Virus record (IMG/VR): IMGVR_UViG_3300018411_000035 | Location: 1-44,399 of that record | Length of the DNA stretch: 44,399 bases | Direction: 5' to 3' (one strand) | Origin: a virus | Shown here: positions 27,646 to 35,710 of the stretch, piece after piece | Layout: each line of letters begins with the position of its first letter | How positions within the stretch are numbered: position 1 is the first letter of the stretch | Program-made: the position numbers and the translations under genes | Notes under the pieces: model-generated | Seen by the model: only the letters and a program-made list of their open reading frames with translations | The model's database searches: none | Told to the model about the DNA's origin: nothing

Positions 27646-27877
27646 GCTTGTCTACAATCATATCATAAGATAGATTCTTTTTGTAGCTATTAATTGCCCT
27701 AGTTGTACTAGGAGTTTTCCATCCACCATCATCAATCTCTATAATATTACCAAAGTGTGTTACTATTGCTGTGTTGAAATAATAATACCTGCGTACTCCA
27801 TTCTCCGATATTTCTAATCTATGATTGCCTATCTTTTTGTTTCTATCTGAATGGATAAGTTTTAATATAGTTATCAA
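27638..27877 (-). CDS. Unknown 79-residue protein
   Basis: The open frame overlaps the neighbouring genes at both ends. The only usable start seen is TTG 27877, inside the end of the preceding gene, with a weak GTGAAAAAGA upstream. The product has a basic beta-type core ([19 protein letters not shown]) and an aromatic, Gly-rich stretch. No domain is recognised. The start is uncertain. Confidence 0.45.
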   Translation of the reverse strand: MITILKLIHSDRNKKIGNHRLEISENGVRRYYYFNTAIVTHFGNIIEIDDGGWKTPSTTRAINSYKKNLSYDMIVDKRG

Positions 27878-28037
27878 TCTTTTTCACATCCAATATGTGT
27901 GACGTATTTGTTAGTATAAGCCATGCTATAAATATTTCCATTGCCCTTGGTGTTTGTTTGAATATCAATATTGATACAGCAGACATAAAACCTATTATAA
28001 TTGCGTTTGTTAATAAAATTATCTTACCTTTACTCAC
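27843..28037 (-). CDS. Small two-helix membrane protein
   Basis: The 64-residue product starts at ATG behind TAGGAGGGATAGC. It has two hydrophobic segments (about residues 5-25 and 33-48) joined by a short polar loop with TPRAME, and a short charged C terminus. The function is unknown. A membrane protein inside the nucleotide and replication gene block is of the kind often carried as host-take-over genes, but this is inference only. Confidence 0.55.
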   Translation of the reverse strand: MSKGKIILLTNAIIIGFMSAVSILIFKQTPRAMEIFIAWLILTNTSHILDVKKIDNYIKTYPFR

Positions 28038-28047
28038 GCTATCCCTC

Positions 28048-28434
28048 CTAACTTATTATAAACGCTATTCCTGCGTTCTTTATTAGTTTTGAACATATAC
28101 TACATGGTATTGCTTTTATCTGTTTACCATCTTCTTCACCATATAGATATAGTGTACTGTCTATCATATCTTTTCTTGAAGCAGATATAATTGCGTTCAT
28201 TTCAGCATGTACAGCTTCACATAATTCATATCTAGTACCATGTTCTATATTAATTCTTTTACATGCATTTGTATCTGAACAATTTATGGAATCTCTAGGA
28301 CTACCATTATAACCTGTTGATATGATTTCATCATTCTTAACTATAACTGCTCCGTATTGTCTACGTAAGCATGTACTTCTTTTAGATATTGCTTTTGCTA
28401 TGTTTAAATAATATTCATCCTTACTTATCCTCAT
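28048..28434 (-). CDS. dCMP deaminase
   Basis: Converts dCMP to dUMP, the precursor for dTMP synthesis. The 128-residue product starts at ATG behind GGAGGAGC. The zinc-dependent deaminase motifs are complete: HAEMN with His76 and catalytic Glu78, and PCSIC with Cys111 and Cys114. GYNGSPRDSINC is the usual substrate-side loop with an extra cysteine. It would feed the ThyX-like and FolD genes 3-4 kb upstream in the same transcript. Confidence 0.92.
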   Translation of the reverse strand: MRISKDEYYLNIAKAISKRSTCLRRQYGAVIVKNDEIISTGYNGSPRDSINCSDTNACKRINIEHGTRYELCEAVHAEMNAIISASRKDMIDSTLYLYGEEDGKQIKAIPCSICSKLIKNAGIAFIIS

Positions 28435-28447
28435 ATGCTCCTCCTGT

Positions 28448-29077
28448 TTACATTTTATTTATTTCAGAAAGACTTGTTATTCTTTTACTTATATCTTCTA
28501 ATTTATTTTTAATAGTTTGTGTATCTCTAACTGTAGATTCGCTATATTCCCTTTCATATTCTTGTAGTGTTGTAGTTAGATATTCTTTCAAATCACTTAA
28601 TGTTTTATATATTTCCTCATTGTTCTTATAAAATATATCACTACCATATTGTTCTTCTAGTTCTTTAATACAATTGATTGTTGCTAGAAATACTCCTTCA
28701 AACTTATAACCACGTATTTCATTTGAGTATTTATATTTCTTATAGTTTATCCTATAATACAAACCTTCGCAATCATATAATAATGCTTGTAGTGTATTTT
28801 GTATGTTTGATTTCATAATGTATATAAATATACTTTCTTTAAACCTTTCATATTCTTCTTCTTTATCTGTCCTGCGTGTTTCTTTTAGTTGTTTTGGTAA
28901 TTTTATTAAACTATATAATCCATATAATATCCACGTTGTTAATCCACCAAATACTATAACAAAAGTTCCAAGCTTATCAATTGCCTTACTAAAGAAGTTA
29001 TTTGGAACTAATAACATTGTACAAATTCCAAGTACAAAATTAGCTAAACAATAAATCAAAATATAAACTATACTCAT
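28448..29077 (-). CDS. Membrane-anchored coiled-coil protein, unknown
   Basis: The 209-residue product starts at ATG behind AAAGGGGGAACGGTA. Two N-terminal hydrophobic segments (about residues 3-24 and 34-56) precede a long, charged, helical region (LKETRRTDKEEEYERFKESI onward). The layout suggests an inner-membrane hairpin with a large cytoplasmic helical domain. No family is recognised. A Rho-independent terminator lies immediately upstream, so this gene begins a new transcriptional segment or relies on read-through. Confidence 0.55.
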   Translation of the reverse strand: MSIVYILIYCLANFVLGICTMLLVPNNFFSKAIDKLGTFVIVFGGLTTWILYGLYSLIKLPKQLKETRRTDKEEEYERFKESIFIYIMKSNIQNTLQALLYDCEGLYYRINYKKYKYSNEIRGYKFEGVFLATINCIKELEEQYGSDIFYKNNEEIYKTLSDLKEYLTTTLQEYEREYSESTVRDTQTIKNKLEDISKRITSLSEINKM

Positions 29078-29105
29078 TACCGTTCCCCCTTTATTATTGA
29101 TATGT

Positions 29106-29128
29106 AAAAAGTCCCATAGTAGGGACTT
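29106..29128 (-). terminator. Rho-independent terminator (leftward)
   Basis: On the - strand AAGTCCC/GGGACTT with a short loop is followed by TTTTTACAT. It lies just after the stop codon of the Nmad1-like gene. The same TTTTACAT tail follows the terminators at 35671 and 41479, suggesting a common origin. Confidence 0.8.
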
Positions 29129-29134
29129 GGCTTG

Positions 29135-29569
29135 TTATTCTTTTATATCTACAAACTTGATTTGAACATCATCACCATACTTTTCTTTAAGCATTTCAAT
29201 TAGTTCTATTTTGGCTTGTTCAGTTGACGTGTATATTTCTTCACACCCTTCACATGAACAGTTCTCCATTGTTTGCATTACTTCATCATATGCTTCATCT
29301 AGCTTTCTTTCCATTAGTTCCATGATTGAGTAAACAGCTAAATCTTTTAATGTATCTTCTAAGCTTTCATCTTGTATTTTTTGCTCATAGTCCTTATCTA
29401 GTAATGTTTTAAGTCTTTCTAATTTATCAGTTAATCTAATAGCTATTGCATGAGGATATTCTTCTCTTACCTTAGTAAAACTATCTCCATAGTCACCATT
29501 CTTTGCTATATATGTTTGTAGAAAGTCACCTACTATTTCCTTAAACAGCTCTACTTTTACTTCGCTCAT
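29135..29569 (-). CDS. Nmad1/DUF1599-like nucleotide-modification-associated protein
   Basis: The 144-residue product starts at ATG behind TGGGGGTTTAATTA, overlapping the end of the primase gene. The core KNGDYGDSFTKVREEY...RLTDKLERLKTLL...DESLEDTLKDLAVYSI matches the small phage family linked to nucleotide modification (Nmad1/DUF1599), which has a MazG-like all-helical look. The C-terminal 50 residues add a CSCEGC cluster that could bind a metal. The biochemical role of the family is not firmly established. Confidence 0.75.
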   Translation of the reverse strand: MSEVKVELFKEIVGDFLQTYIAKNGDYGDSFTKVREEYPHAIAIRLTDKLERLKTLLDKDYEQKIQDESLEDTLKDLAVYSIMELMERKLDEAYDEVMQTMENCSCEGCEEIYTSTEQAKIELIEMLKEKYGDDVQIKFVDIKE

Positions 29570-30575
29570 TAATTAAACCCCCAAAATTGGTGTAGTACAC
29601 CTTATTATTGTATTTTTCTGCCATTGTCATACAAGAACCAGGGTCATCACCCTCGTCAAACTCAATGCAGTATACGTCGAACTTATATTTAGTTCTGTTT
29701 ATTATCTTATTTGTACATGCTCTACCTGCATCATCACCATCATATGCTGTGATAATAGTTGTACATACTTTTAATAAAGCTTTTTCTTGCTCGTCAGTTA
29801 GATGTGCTCCAAATGTTGCGACTACATTATATATTCCTTGCTCATAGCAATTCCACACATCAAATATACCTTCTACCAATACAACTTCATCTATGTTATG
29901 TTCGTTAATATAATTCATACAATTATCAAAATTATATAATATATATCCACTTTCAAATCCTTGATGCGACCATTTCTGTATATCGTTACTTTTAATTCTA
30001 CGTAGTGATATGCCGATTTGAACATCTTTAAAGTATATTGGTATTAGTATTCTACTTCTAAGCGTATATGGCTCATTATCGTTGTTATATGCAACTATTT
30101 CATCAACGTATCTAGCACCAAAATATTCTAATGTTTCAGGTTTAAAATGTCTAAATTTCTTTATTGGTTTCAGTTCAGATGAAATGTAACTGTATTCTTT
30201 CAATTCGTACACCTTCTCCTTCATCAACTTCAACCATTCTTCACGTTCTTTTTCATTCTCAGTCTTAATATGTGTAAGTTCTAATTCGTTTATGTCTACA
30301 TTGAATATTTCAGCTACCTTCATAATAGCCTGTGGGAATGATATCCCCTCTAGTTTTGATACTAATTCATAGGCATCACCTCCTCCACAATCACCTGTAT
30401 GACAGTACCACAAATCTGTTTCTGTATTATATACAAAACCAGTTGGGTTATTACCATCATGTATTTTACAGCACGCTCTGATGTATTTACCATGATGGTT
30501 TATGTTCTTAAAGTCATAATACCTAAGTAAGTATTCTTGGTCTATAAAAGGTTTTATTACATCAGTAGCATACAT
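29541..30575 (-). CDS. DnaG-type DNA primase
   Basis: Makes RNA primers for the phage replisome. The 344-residue product starts at ATG behind GTAGGTGATTAA. The N-terminal CHC2-type zinc finger is visible (ACCKIHDGNNPTGF, then WYCHTGDCGGGDAYE; Cys35/36, His39, Cys58, Cys63). The TOPRIM domain follows: VVLVEGIFD with catalytic Glu and, further on, TAYDGDDAG. It is shorter than bacterial DnaG and lacks a recognisable helicase-binding C terminus, as usual for phage primases working with a separate DnaB-type helicase, present here at 33507-34901. Confidence 0.92.
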   Translation of the reverse strand: MYATDVIKPFIDQEYLLRYYDFKNINHHGKYIRACCKIHDGNNPTGFVYNTETDLWYCHTGDCGGGDAYELVSKLEGISFPQAIMKVAEIFNVDINELELTHIKTENEKEREEWLKLMKEKVYELKEYSYISSELKPIKKFRHFKPETLEYFGARYVDEIVAYNNDNEPYTLRSRILIPIYFKDVQIGISLRRIKSNDIQKWSHQGFESGYILYNFDNCMNYINEHNIDEVVLVEGIFDVWNCYEQGIYNVVATFGAHLTDEQEKALLKVCTTIITAYDGDDAGRACTNKIINRTKYKFDVYCIEFDEGDDPGSCMTMAEKYNNKVYYTNFGGLINERSKSRAV

Positions 30576-30583
30576 TTAATCAC

Positions 30584-30778
30584 CTACTTTGTCATTTTGT
30601 TATCTTCATAAGTACGTAATATAATTCCAAACAAGAAAAATGCAACTGCAAAGCACCATGTTGGACTTACATACTCTTTTGTTATTAGACTTGTAATTCC
30701 TTCATTTATTGTCATTGCTATTAATACCCATAGACCTATTCTATATACATCTAATTTTTTTAACATTTTCTTTAACAT
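30584..30778 (-). CDS. Small two-helix membrane protein
   Basis: The 64-residue product starts at ATG behind GGGGGAATAGTAG. A basic N terminus (MLKKMLKKLDVYR) is followed by two hydrophobic segments (about residues 13-24 and 40-54). It is unrelated at sequence level to the other small membrane proteins here. Function unknown. Confidence 0.5.
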   Translation of the reverse strand: MLKKMLKKLDVYRIGLWVLIAMTINEGITSLITKEYVSPTWCFAVAFFLFGIILRTYEDNKMTK

Positions 30779-30781
30779 CTA

Positions 30782-31069
30782 CTATTCCCCCTTTTTTAAT
30801 TTCTCTTTAAATTCATCTGTTGGTATAAAAGGCACGCTATTATAACTACATGCGTCTGCAAGTACTCGGCGTGCACCTTCTATGTTAGTTGGGTTTTTAA
30901 TTGTAAATTCATGTAATCCTTTGTCATAACAATATATACAGTTAATAACACATCCCTTAGCTTCATATCCAAAAATACTTGGACAATATGGGTTACGTCT
31001 TATTCTTTCCACTATATATTTATTATACTTTTGTAAATATTTATTTGCTATTACCTCTGCTATCCTCAT
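30782..31069 (-). CDS. Small Cys-rich protein, paralogue of the 41165-41446 gene
   Basis: The 95-residue product starts at ATG behind GGAGGGCAAT. The N-terminal RIAEVIANKYLQKYNKYIVER helix is followed by four Cys (YCPSIFGYEAKGCVINCIYC), likely a single zinc site, and a C-terminal FIPTDEFKEKL. The 41165-41446 product has the same order (TIAEVILNRYLKEYNEEMIDR, GCATTFGYKTQCEGNCREC, EYNPTEEGKRLF), so the two genes are duplicates. Role unknown; one copy sits in the ubiquitin-like cassette and one in the nucleotide-metabolism block. Confidence 0.6.
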   Translation of the reverse strand: MRIAEVIANKYLQKYNKYIVERIRRNPYCPSIFGYEAKGCVINCIYCYDKGLHEFTIKNPTNIEGARRVLADACSYNSVPFIPTDEFKEKLKKGE

Positions 31070-31087
31070 ATTGCCCTCCTATTTATA

Positions 31088-31687
31088 TTAATTATTTAAC
31101 ACTAGTTCTTCAAACATTGGTAGTGTTTCTACGTAGTTACAGAACTTAACCCATTCTTCTAACTTGTGTGTTTTTCTTTGATTATATATTGTTTTTAACT
31201 GTAAGTAGTTAGTTGTAACCCTAGCAGATAACATAAGACCACTTGGTATGTTAGCTACTATCTTTACAAATATTTGTTTCTTCCACACTGGGTCTGTTTC
31301 ATCATTATATTGTTTTATCAAATCAGTTAATAGTTTTATAATAGATTTATCTACCTCAGGAGTACATTGTCCTGCTATATCCATCTTTGTTATTCTATGC
31401 ATTGTACTTTGTGAACTAACTGTATCAAAGAAATGGTATCTTTTGATTTGTTGCCATATATATTGTGGCAACGTTAAGTCCATTTGAACTATTATACCTT
31501 TTAGATAACAGTCGTGTCCAGTACCAGGTATACAACTACCTAATGCACTTTGTCTAGGTGTTATAGCAGATGTTAATTCTTCTATATTTGTTGACATAGG
31601 GAATTTAGATGCTCTTATGCTTTCTGCTAATCCAAATACATCTACATTTTCAATTCTTATATTTGATGATATGAAATTTAACGCCAT
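31088..31687 (-). CDS. ThyX-like protein (putative flavin-dependent thymidylate synthase)
   Basis: The 199-residue product starts at ATG behind AGGAGGTATATAG, touching the FolD stop. Motifs suggestive of the ThyX fold are the strand LKGIIVQMDLTLP, the segment IKRYHFFDTVSSQSTMHRI (83-99), and IPSGLMLSARVTTNYLQLKT then YNQRKTHKLEEW. ThyX enzymes carry RHRx7S here; this protein has RYH with serines at 91, 92 and 94, so it is divergent and its activity is uncertain. FolD directly upstream and dCMP deaminase downstream give exactly the pathway context expected for dTMP synthesis. The call combines motif resemblance with that context. Confidence 0.55.
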   Translation of the reverse strand: MALNFISSNIRIENVDVFGLAESIRASKFPMSTNIEELTSAITPRQSALGSCIPGTGHDCYLKGIIVQMDLTLPQYIWQQIKRYHFFDTVSSQSTMHRITKMDIAGQCTPEVDKSIIKLLTDLIKQYNDETDPVWKKQIFVKIVANIPSGLMLSARVTTNYLQLKTIYNQRKTHKLEEWVKFCNYVETLPMFEELVLNN

Positions 31688-32536
31688 CTATATACCTCCT
31701 TGTTTTTCATAAGCTAATAATAAGTTTTCTGCTAAACTTGCCACTGTCATTAATCCAACTCCACCAGGTACAGTGGTATATTTTATATTCAGTTCATCTA
31801 ACATAGGATAATCTGATTTCTTAATATCTCCCTCTATCTTGCCATCTATTTCATTAATACCTACATCTATTATTATTTCAGGAGTATAACTAGACATTAT
31901 TTCTATCTTCTTTAGTCTTTCTGCTGTTAATAAGTCCTGTTTTCCTACTGCACTAATAATTAATTGTGGTTGCATGTTGTATACGTATGCAGGTGCAGAG
32001 AATGGAGTTTTAGAATGTATCTGAACTGTTGTAGCATCATTTTCTAATAGTAAATTATACATTGGCTTTCCAACTATATCACTTCTACCTATTATCATAG
32101 CATGTTTACCACTAGGTTCAAATTCTAATTCTTTTAGTATTGTCATTATGCCTTTTGGTGTACATGGTGTAAACTCTGTAAACTTACTTAACCCATCAAC
32201 GTCTTTCAACGGAGTTATTGAATTTAATACATTCTTTTCATTAATATGAGAAGGTAATGGTAATTGTACCAATATACCATGAACACTATCGTCAGCGTTA
32301 AACATGTTTATCATTTCAACAAGTTCATCTTCTTCAACATCATTTTCTAGTCCTATTGTAAAACTAGCCATACCACATTCTGCTATGAACTTCTCTTTGT
32401 TCTTTACATACTTGTGAGAAGCTATATTATCACCAACTATTATAGTTGCTAACTGTGGTACTGCTTGTAGTTTTCCTACTTGTTCCTTTAACTTTACCTT
32501 AATACGTTCTTGCATTGCCTTACAATTTATTCCCAT
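31688..32536 (-). CDS. folD: FolD: methylenetetrahydrofolate dehydrogenase/cyclohydrolase
   Basis: Interconverts 5,10-methylene-THF, methenyl-THF and 10-formyl-THF with NAD(P). I choose ATG 32536 (MGINCK) behind GTGGAGGGTAAT; a GTG four codons upstream overlaps that site. The roughly 282-residue protein has all family motifs in order: SHKYVKNKEK with the catalytic Tyr and Lys, VHGILVQLPLP, PLKDVDG, PCTPKGI, the dinucleotide site IGRSDIVGKP, and PGGVGLMT. It is full length, without truncation. A folate enzyme is rare in a phage of this size and pairs naturally with the following ThyX-like gene. Confidence 0.95.
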   Translation of the reverse strand: MGINCKAMQERIKVKLKEQVGKLQAVPQLATIIVGDNIASHKYVKNKEKFIAECGMASFTIGLENDVEEDELVEMINMFNADDSVHGILVQLPLPSHINEKNVLNSITPLKDVDGLSKFTEFTPCTPKGIMTILKELEFEPSGKHAMIIGRSDIVGKPMYNLLLENDATTVQIHSKTPFSAPAYVYNMQPQLIISAVGKQDLLTAERLKKIEIMSSYTPEIIIDVGINEIDGKIEGDIKKSDYPMLDELNIKYTTVPGGVGLMTVASLAENLLLAYEKQGGI

Positions 32537-32712
32537 ATTACCCTCCACTTATCGTTTATATCTATAACTAATGGTACAGGATTTTTACCTATACTCATAA
32601 TTATGCCATCTACTATCTTGTATTTTGCTCCATCTTGTTTTACCAGTGTTGATTCTTTATCTTTTCTTCTAGTTATTAATGTTAGTGCTTCTATTATACT
32701 AAGACCAGTCAC
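32527..32712 (-). CDS. Unknown 61-residue protein
   Basis: Starts at GTG 32712 behind AGGTGAAGAATA, which is inside the end of the previous gene, and overlaps the start of folD by ten bases. The product has an N-terminal helix, a basic RRKDKE patch and beta strands ending in WRVIWE. No family is recognised. Tight overlaps on both sides and a good ribosome binding site support it as a real gene translated in series. Confidence 0.5.
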   Translation of the reverse strand: MTGLSIIEALTLITRRKDKESTLVKQDGAKYKIVDGIIMSIGKNPVPLVIDINDKWRVIWE

Positions 32713-32963
32713 TATTCTTCACCTGGCTTTCTTAGTGTTATATAACCACTTCTAATATTTTCTTTCAATGCGTTTTCTGATATTCTTGTCATAATTGGAT
32801 TACCTGATTGAATATCTAAACCTTGCACTCTATATCCACCAAATTTGGTTTTAAATAATATTACATTTTTTAATCCATAGTATGGACTTATACAACATAC
32901 TTGTGGAATATATATCATTTTTCTAGTTGACCTTACCATTACCTTAAAGCCTTTTTCCTCCAC
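32712..32963 (-). CDS. Unknown 83-residue protein
   Basis: Starts at GTG 32963 behind AAGGGGGTAAAACA. It is beta-rich in appearance (KVMVRSTRKMIYIPQVCCIS, then GYRVQGLDIQ) and basic at both ends. No motif is recognised. It belongs to a run of four small unknown genes between helicase and folD. Confidence 0.5.
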   Translation of the reverse strand: MEEKGFKVMVRSTRKMIYIPQVCCISPYYGLKNVILFKTKFGGYRVQGLDIQSGNPIMTRISENALKENIRSGYITLRKPGEE

Positions 32964-32986
32964 TGTTTTACCCCCTTAAAACAAAT

Positions 32987-33217
32987 TTACTTTATAATAT
33001 AACTACCTTTTTCTATATAATCAACTATTGTCTTTTTGTCTTTCTTTGCTATTTTTGGCTCGCCATAGTCGTTTATATATTGCATTGCAAAACTATTTTC
33101 TCCTGTTCTAAATGTTATAAAAGTTATTTCATTCCACGTAGTATTAACAGCAAATACATCAGGAAGTGTAATAACTTCTCTTGTACTGACTAATTTTATT
33201 TGTACTGGTGAATACAT
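32987..33217 (-). CDS. Unknown 76-residue protein
   Basis: I choose ATG 33217 (MYSPVQIKLVST) behind ATGGAGGTGTAGCA; the frame is open further upstream but without a binding site and into the neighbouring gene. The product is beta-rich (REVITLPDVFAVNTTWNEI, TGENSFAMQYIND) with a basic C terminus. No family is recognised. Confidence 0.55.
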   Translation of the reverse strand: MYSPVQIKLVSTREVITLPDVFAVNTTWNEITFITFRTGENSFAMQYINDYGEPKIAKKDKKTIVDYIEKGSYIIK

Positions 33218-33260
33218 TGCTACACCTCCATTATTATTTACAGTTCTTTTAAATTGTAAA

Positions 33261-33452
33261 TTATTTGATATAAACAAATGACAATATCGAACCGTCACCA
33301 CTCGGACTATATTCAGAATGAATTTTCTTTATAATGTTATTAGGATATTCTTTTTTTATATCTTCTACTTTTAGCTCGCAAGCTTCTCCATATTTATTTA
33401 TAACAACAACATATTCATCTGTTAAAATATCTACATAATCATATAATCTCAT
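33261..33452 (-). CDS. Unknown 63-residue protein
   Basis: Starts at ATG behind AAGGAGGCTTATT. The product is beta-rich (LYDYVDILTDEYVVVINKYG) and then basic. The GDYIKF/VDILTDEYVVV style resembles small SH3-like barrel proteins frequent in phage early regions, but the resemblance is weak. Function unknown. Confidence 0.5.
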   Translation of the reverse strand: MRLYDYVDILTDEYVVVINKYGEACELKVEDIKKEYPNNIIKKIHSEYSPSGDGSILSFVYIK

Positions 33453-33506
33453 AATAAGCCTCCTTAATTGTTTGGCTAATATATCACTATTTACTTATAA
33501 TGCATA

Positions 33507-34901
33507 TCAGATGCACTCCGTCATCCTAGTTATCTCACCATCAAATTGAATATTAATAGGTGGACAATCACACGCACCATTACGTTGAAACTTAATTCTT
33601 GCCTGCATATTACCAAGTCTACCACCTTCAAGTGCTACTGTTTCTATATCTTTCTTAGCTAAGAATACTAACTTAGAACATAGTTGTAAGATTCTATCTG
33701 AACCTGCTATATCTCCTTCATCCATATCTTCTGCACTCTGACCAACATCATTTCTATTAGCCTGAACTGCTGAGTATATAGGAATATCAAGTATACCTGC
33801 AAGGTCTTTTAATTGAGTTGCTATAAGTCCTAGTTCTTGATACTCTTTTGTAAACTTTAGATTTCCTGCACTACTAGCAGGTAGTTTTAAATAATCAAAG
33901 AATAATGCCACTATACCATGTTTTGCTTTATATTGTCTTGTAAGTGATACTATTTTATTAGCATCAAAGTTAGGCATATAGATATGATGGAAGTTACCAC
34001 TATTAATCAGTTCAGTTGCTACTTTCATACGTTCTAACTTGTCTGCTTTTGTACCATATTCTGTATCCATTACAAATCTACCTGATGATAGTTCATCTAA
34101 TGGTATACCTGATAACATAGCAAGTATTCTATCTTCATTTTCTTCATCACGCATTTCAGTATTAATATATAATATTGGTAGCTTGTCTACAATTGATATG
34201 TTCTTTGCCCAATTAGTAAGGATAACTGATTTACCCATCTTTGCTCTAGCACATACAAACATCAAATCACCACCATGCATACCACCAGTCATTTTATCAA
34301 ACTGATAGAAGTGGGTTTCGAGTCCTCCTATTTCCATAGGGTTCTCTGCACGTTTAGCCATTCTTTCTTCTAGGCTAGTACCCATTTTATGAACCTCTTG
34401 AACATTACTTTCACGTACAGATATATCATCTAACTTTTCCTGAACTGTTGTAATCAACTCCGTTGGGTTGAGAACCCTAGCTTTATCGTCTAGCATTTCT
34501 TCTAGCACTTCAATAGAAATATTACATAATTCTCTACGTGTATATGTTTGTTTTAACTTCTTAACGTATATGTCTAAATTTCTTTCCTTTTCCTCTGTCT
34601 TAGTTAGTGTTGTCAGATAATCAAGTCCACCTATTTCCTTTATACTCTCCTTAGCCTTGTCATTTGTTAATACTTCCATGACTGCTATTGGTGTAGGTTC
34701 TTGATTTGTTTCATATAAGTATTGCATAGAAAGATATATGTACCTATGTGCATCTATACTGAAATGCTCAGGCTTTAATCCTTTATTCTCGCACTCTGTT
34801 ATATTATCAGTGTTTTTCAAACAGATACTTATAATTGCCCTCTCTGACCCTGGACTTCTCACCTGTTCCAATATTTTTGTTTTTGTTTCTGTTGTGTTCA
34901 T
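33507..34901 (-). CDS. dnaB: DnaB-type replicative helicase
   Basis: Hexameric 5'-3' helicase for the phage fork. I choose ATG 34901 (MNTTETKTKILEQVRSPGSE) behind TGGGGGAGTTGAAG; the frame is open upstream inside the preceding gene. The 464-residue product has the N-terminal helical DnaB domain, then a RecA-type ATPase with Walker A CARAKMGKS, a LPILYINTEMRDEE segment, Walker B LVALFFDYL-like (IVALFFDYLKLP), and an IYSAVQANR sensor motif. The primase, SSB and PolIII-alpha genes are on the same strand, giving a full replisome. It overlaps the preceding gene by about 95 bases. Confidence 0.92.
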   Translation of the reverse strand: MNTTETKTKILEQVRSPGSERAIISICLKNTDNITECENKGLKPEHFSIDAHRYIYLSMQYLYETNQEPTPIAVMEVLTNDKAKESIKEIGGLDYLTTLTKTEEKERNLDIYVKKLKQTYTRRELCNISIEVLEEMLDDKARVLNPTELITTVQEKLDDISVRESNVQEVHKMGTSLEERMAKRAENPMEIGGLETHFYQFDKMTGGMHGGDLMFVCARAKMGKSVILTNWAKNISIVDKLPILYINTEMRDEENEDRILAMLSGIPLDELSSGRFVMDTEYGTKADKLERMKVATELINSGNFHHIYMPNFDANKIVSLTRQYKAKHGIVALFFDYLKLPASSAGNLKFTKEYQELGLIATQLKDLAGILDIPIYSAVQANRNDVGQSAEDMDEGDIAGSDRILQLCSKLVFLAKKDIETVALEGGRLGNMQARIKFQRNGACDCPPINIQFDGEITRMTECI

Positions 34902-35220
34902 TAACTTCAACTCCCCCAAAGTTTTTATTATTAGAGATACTTTGTTTGTATCTTTCAATAACTTCATCACGTTGTTTACCTTCACGTATTTCTTTTAGTT
35001 TATCATCTATTACAAATTTAACCAACGCCATTGAATTTGGGTGAGCACTGTCTACATCTATTAGATAATCTATTACTTCTATTATCTCGTCTTTGCTATA
35101 TTTTTCTAATAGCTGTTTAGTTAATGATATGTTGATACTTATGGATTTACCTGAAAACTGTAATTTAGCCTTACCTATGAAATACATTGCTATCTCTTTT
35201 GCAACAGTTGCATCTACCAT
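34807..35220 (-). CDS. Unknown protein before the helicase, possible loader
   Basis: The 137-residue product starts at ATG behind GGAGGTTGTTGGCAA and overlaps the helicase start. The first 85 residues are helical (VAKEIAMYFIGKAKLQF, LLEKYSKDEIIEVIDYLID), and the last 35 are polar, Asn-rich and basic. Genes in this position and of this form are sometimes helicase loaders or DnaD-like replication organisers. I see no specific motif, so that is only a suggestion from context. Confidence 0.6.
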   Translation of the reverse strand: MVDATVAKEIAMYFIGKAKLQFSGKSISINISLTKQLLEKYSKDEIIEVIDYLIDVDSAHPNSMALVKFVIDDKLKEIREGKQRDEVIERYKQSISNNKNFGGVEVNEHNRNKNKNIGTGEKSRVREGNYKYLFEKH

Positions 35221-35435
35221 TTGCCAACAACCTCCAATACGTTTATATCCCTTCTATATATCGAATCAGAAATAGTCTTTATTCTTGTTGTTTCATATTT
35301 GATTATATTGGTTCTATTACCTATCCACTGTATAATACATTCTTTATCATTTATTTTAATTGCCTTACGTATTGTTTTGTCATTTAGTATTCTATCCTTA
35401 AGGTCAAAGTTGAATTTAATGTAATCACCTACCAT
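35214..35435 (-). CDS. Unknown small protein, QWI family
   Basis: The 73-residue product starts at ATG behind GAGGTGATATAAGTAA. It contains DKECIIQWIGN, similar to MIQWIQKDGTPKW in the 43297-43506 product and VQWIDENIKPRW in the next gene. It is probably a member of a small beta-rich family present in at least three or four copies. Function unknown. Confidence 0.5.
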   Translation of the reverse strand: MVGDYIKFNFDLKDRILNDKTIRKAIKINDKECIIQWIGNRTNIIKYETTRIKTISDSIYRRDINVLEVVGKW

Positions 35436-35629
35436 TTACTTATATCACCTCTCACTATTTTTGTATCTGAACTGTTAACTATGCCTTTTGCACCATCTAC
35501 AGTGTCCGTTGTCCACCTTGGCTTTATATTTTCATCTATCCATTGCACCCTAACTTTTTCACGTTCCTCTTGTATTACTTTATATACTAAAAACTTATGG
35601 CTATTAAAGTAAAATCTACACCATTTCAC
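35429..35629 (-). CDS. Unknown small protein, QWI family
   Basis: The frame is open to 35689, but a terminator hairpin occupies 35671-35687, so I place the start at GTG 35629 (product begins with VKWCRFYFNSHKF) with AAAGGTG further upstream. The 66-residue product contains KVRVQWIDENIKPRWTT, like the 43297-43506 product. The start is uncertain. Function unknown. Confidence 0.45.
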   Translation of the reverse strand: MKWCRFYFNSHKFLVYKVIQEEREKVRVQWIDENIKPRWTTDTVDGAKGIVNSSDTKIVRGDISKW

Positions 35630-35666
35630 GCCTATGTTATCACACCTTTCAATTGTATTTATATGT

Positions 35667-35687
35667 AAAAGCAGGGAGTTACCCTGC
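35667..35687 (-). terminator. Rho-independent terminator after the SSB gene
   Basis: On the - strand GCAGGG/CCCTGC with a TAACT loop is followed by TTTTACAT. It sits 24 bases after the SSB stop codon and has the same tail as the terminators near 29106 and 41479. Confidence 0.8.
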
Positions 35688-35710
35688 ATATATTGTGGAG
35701 ATATTATGAC

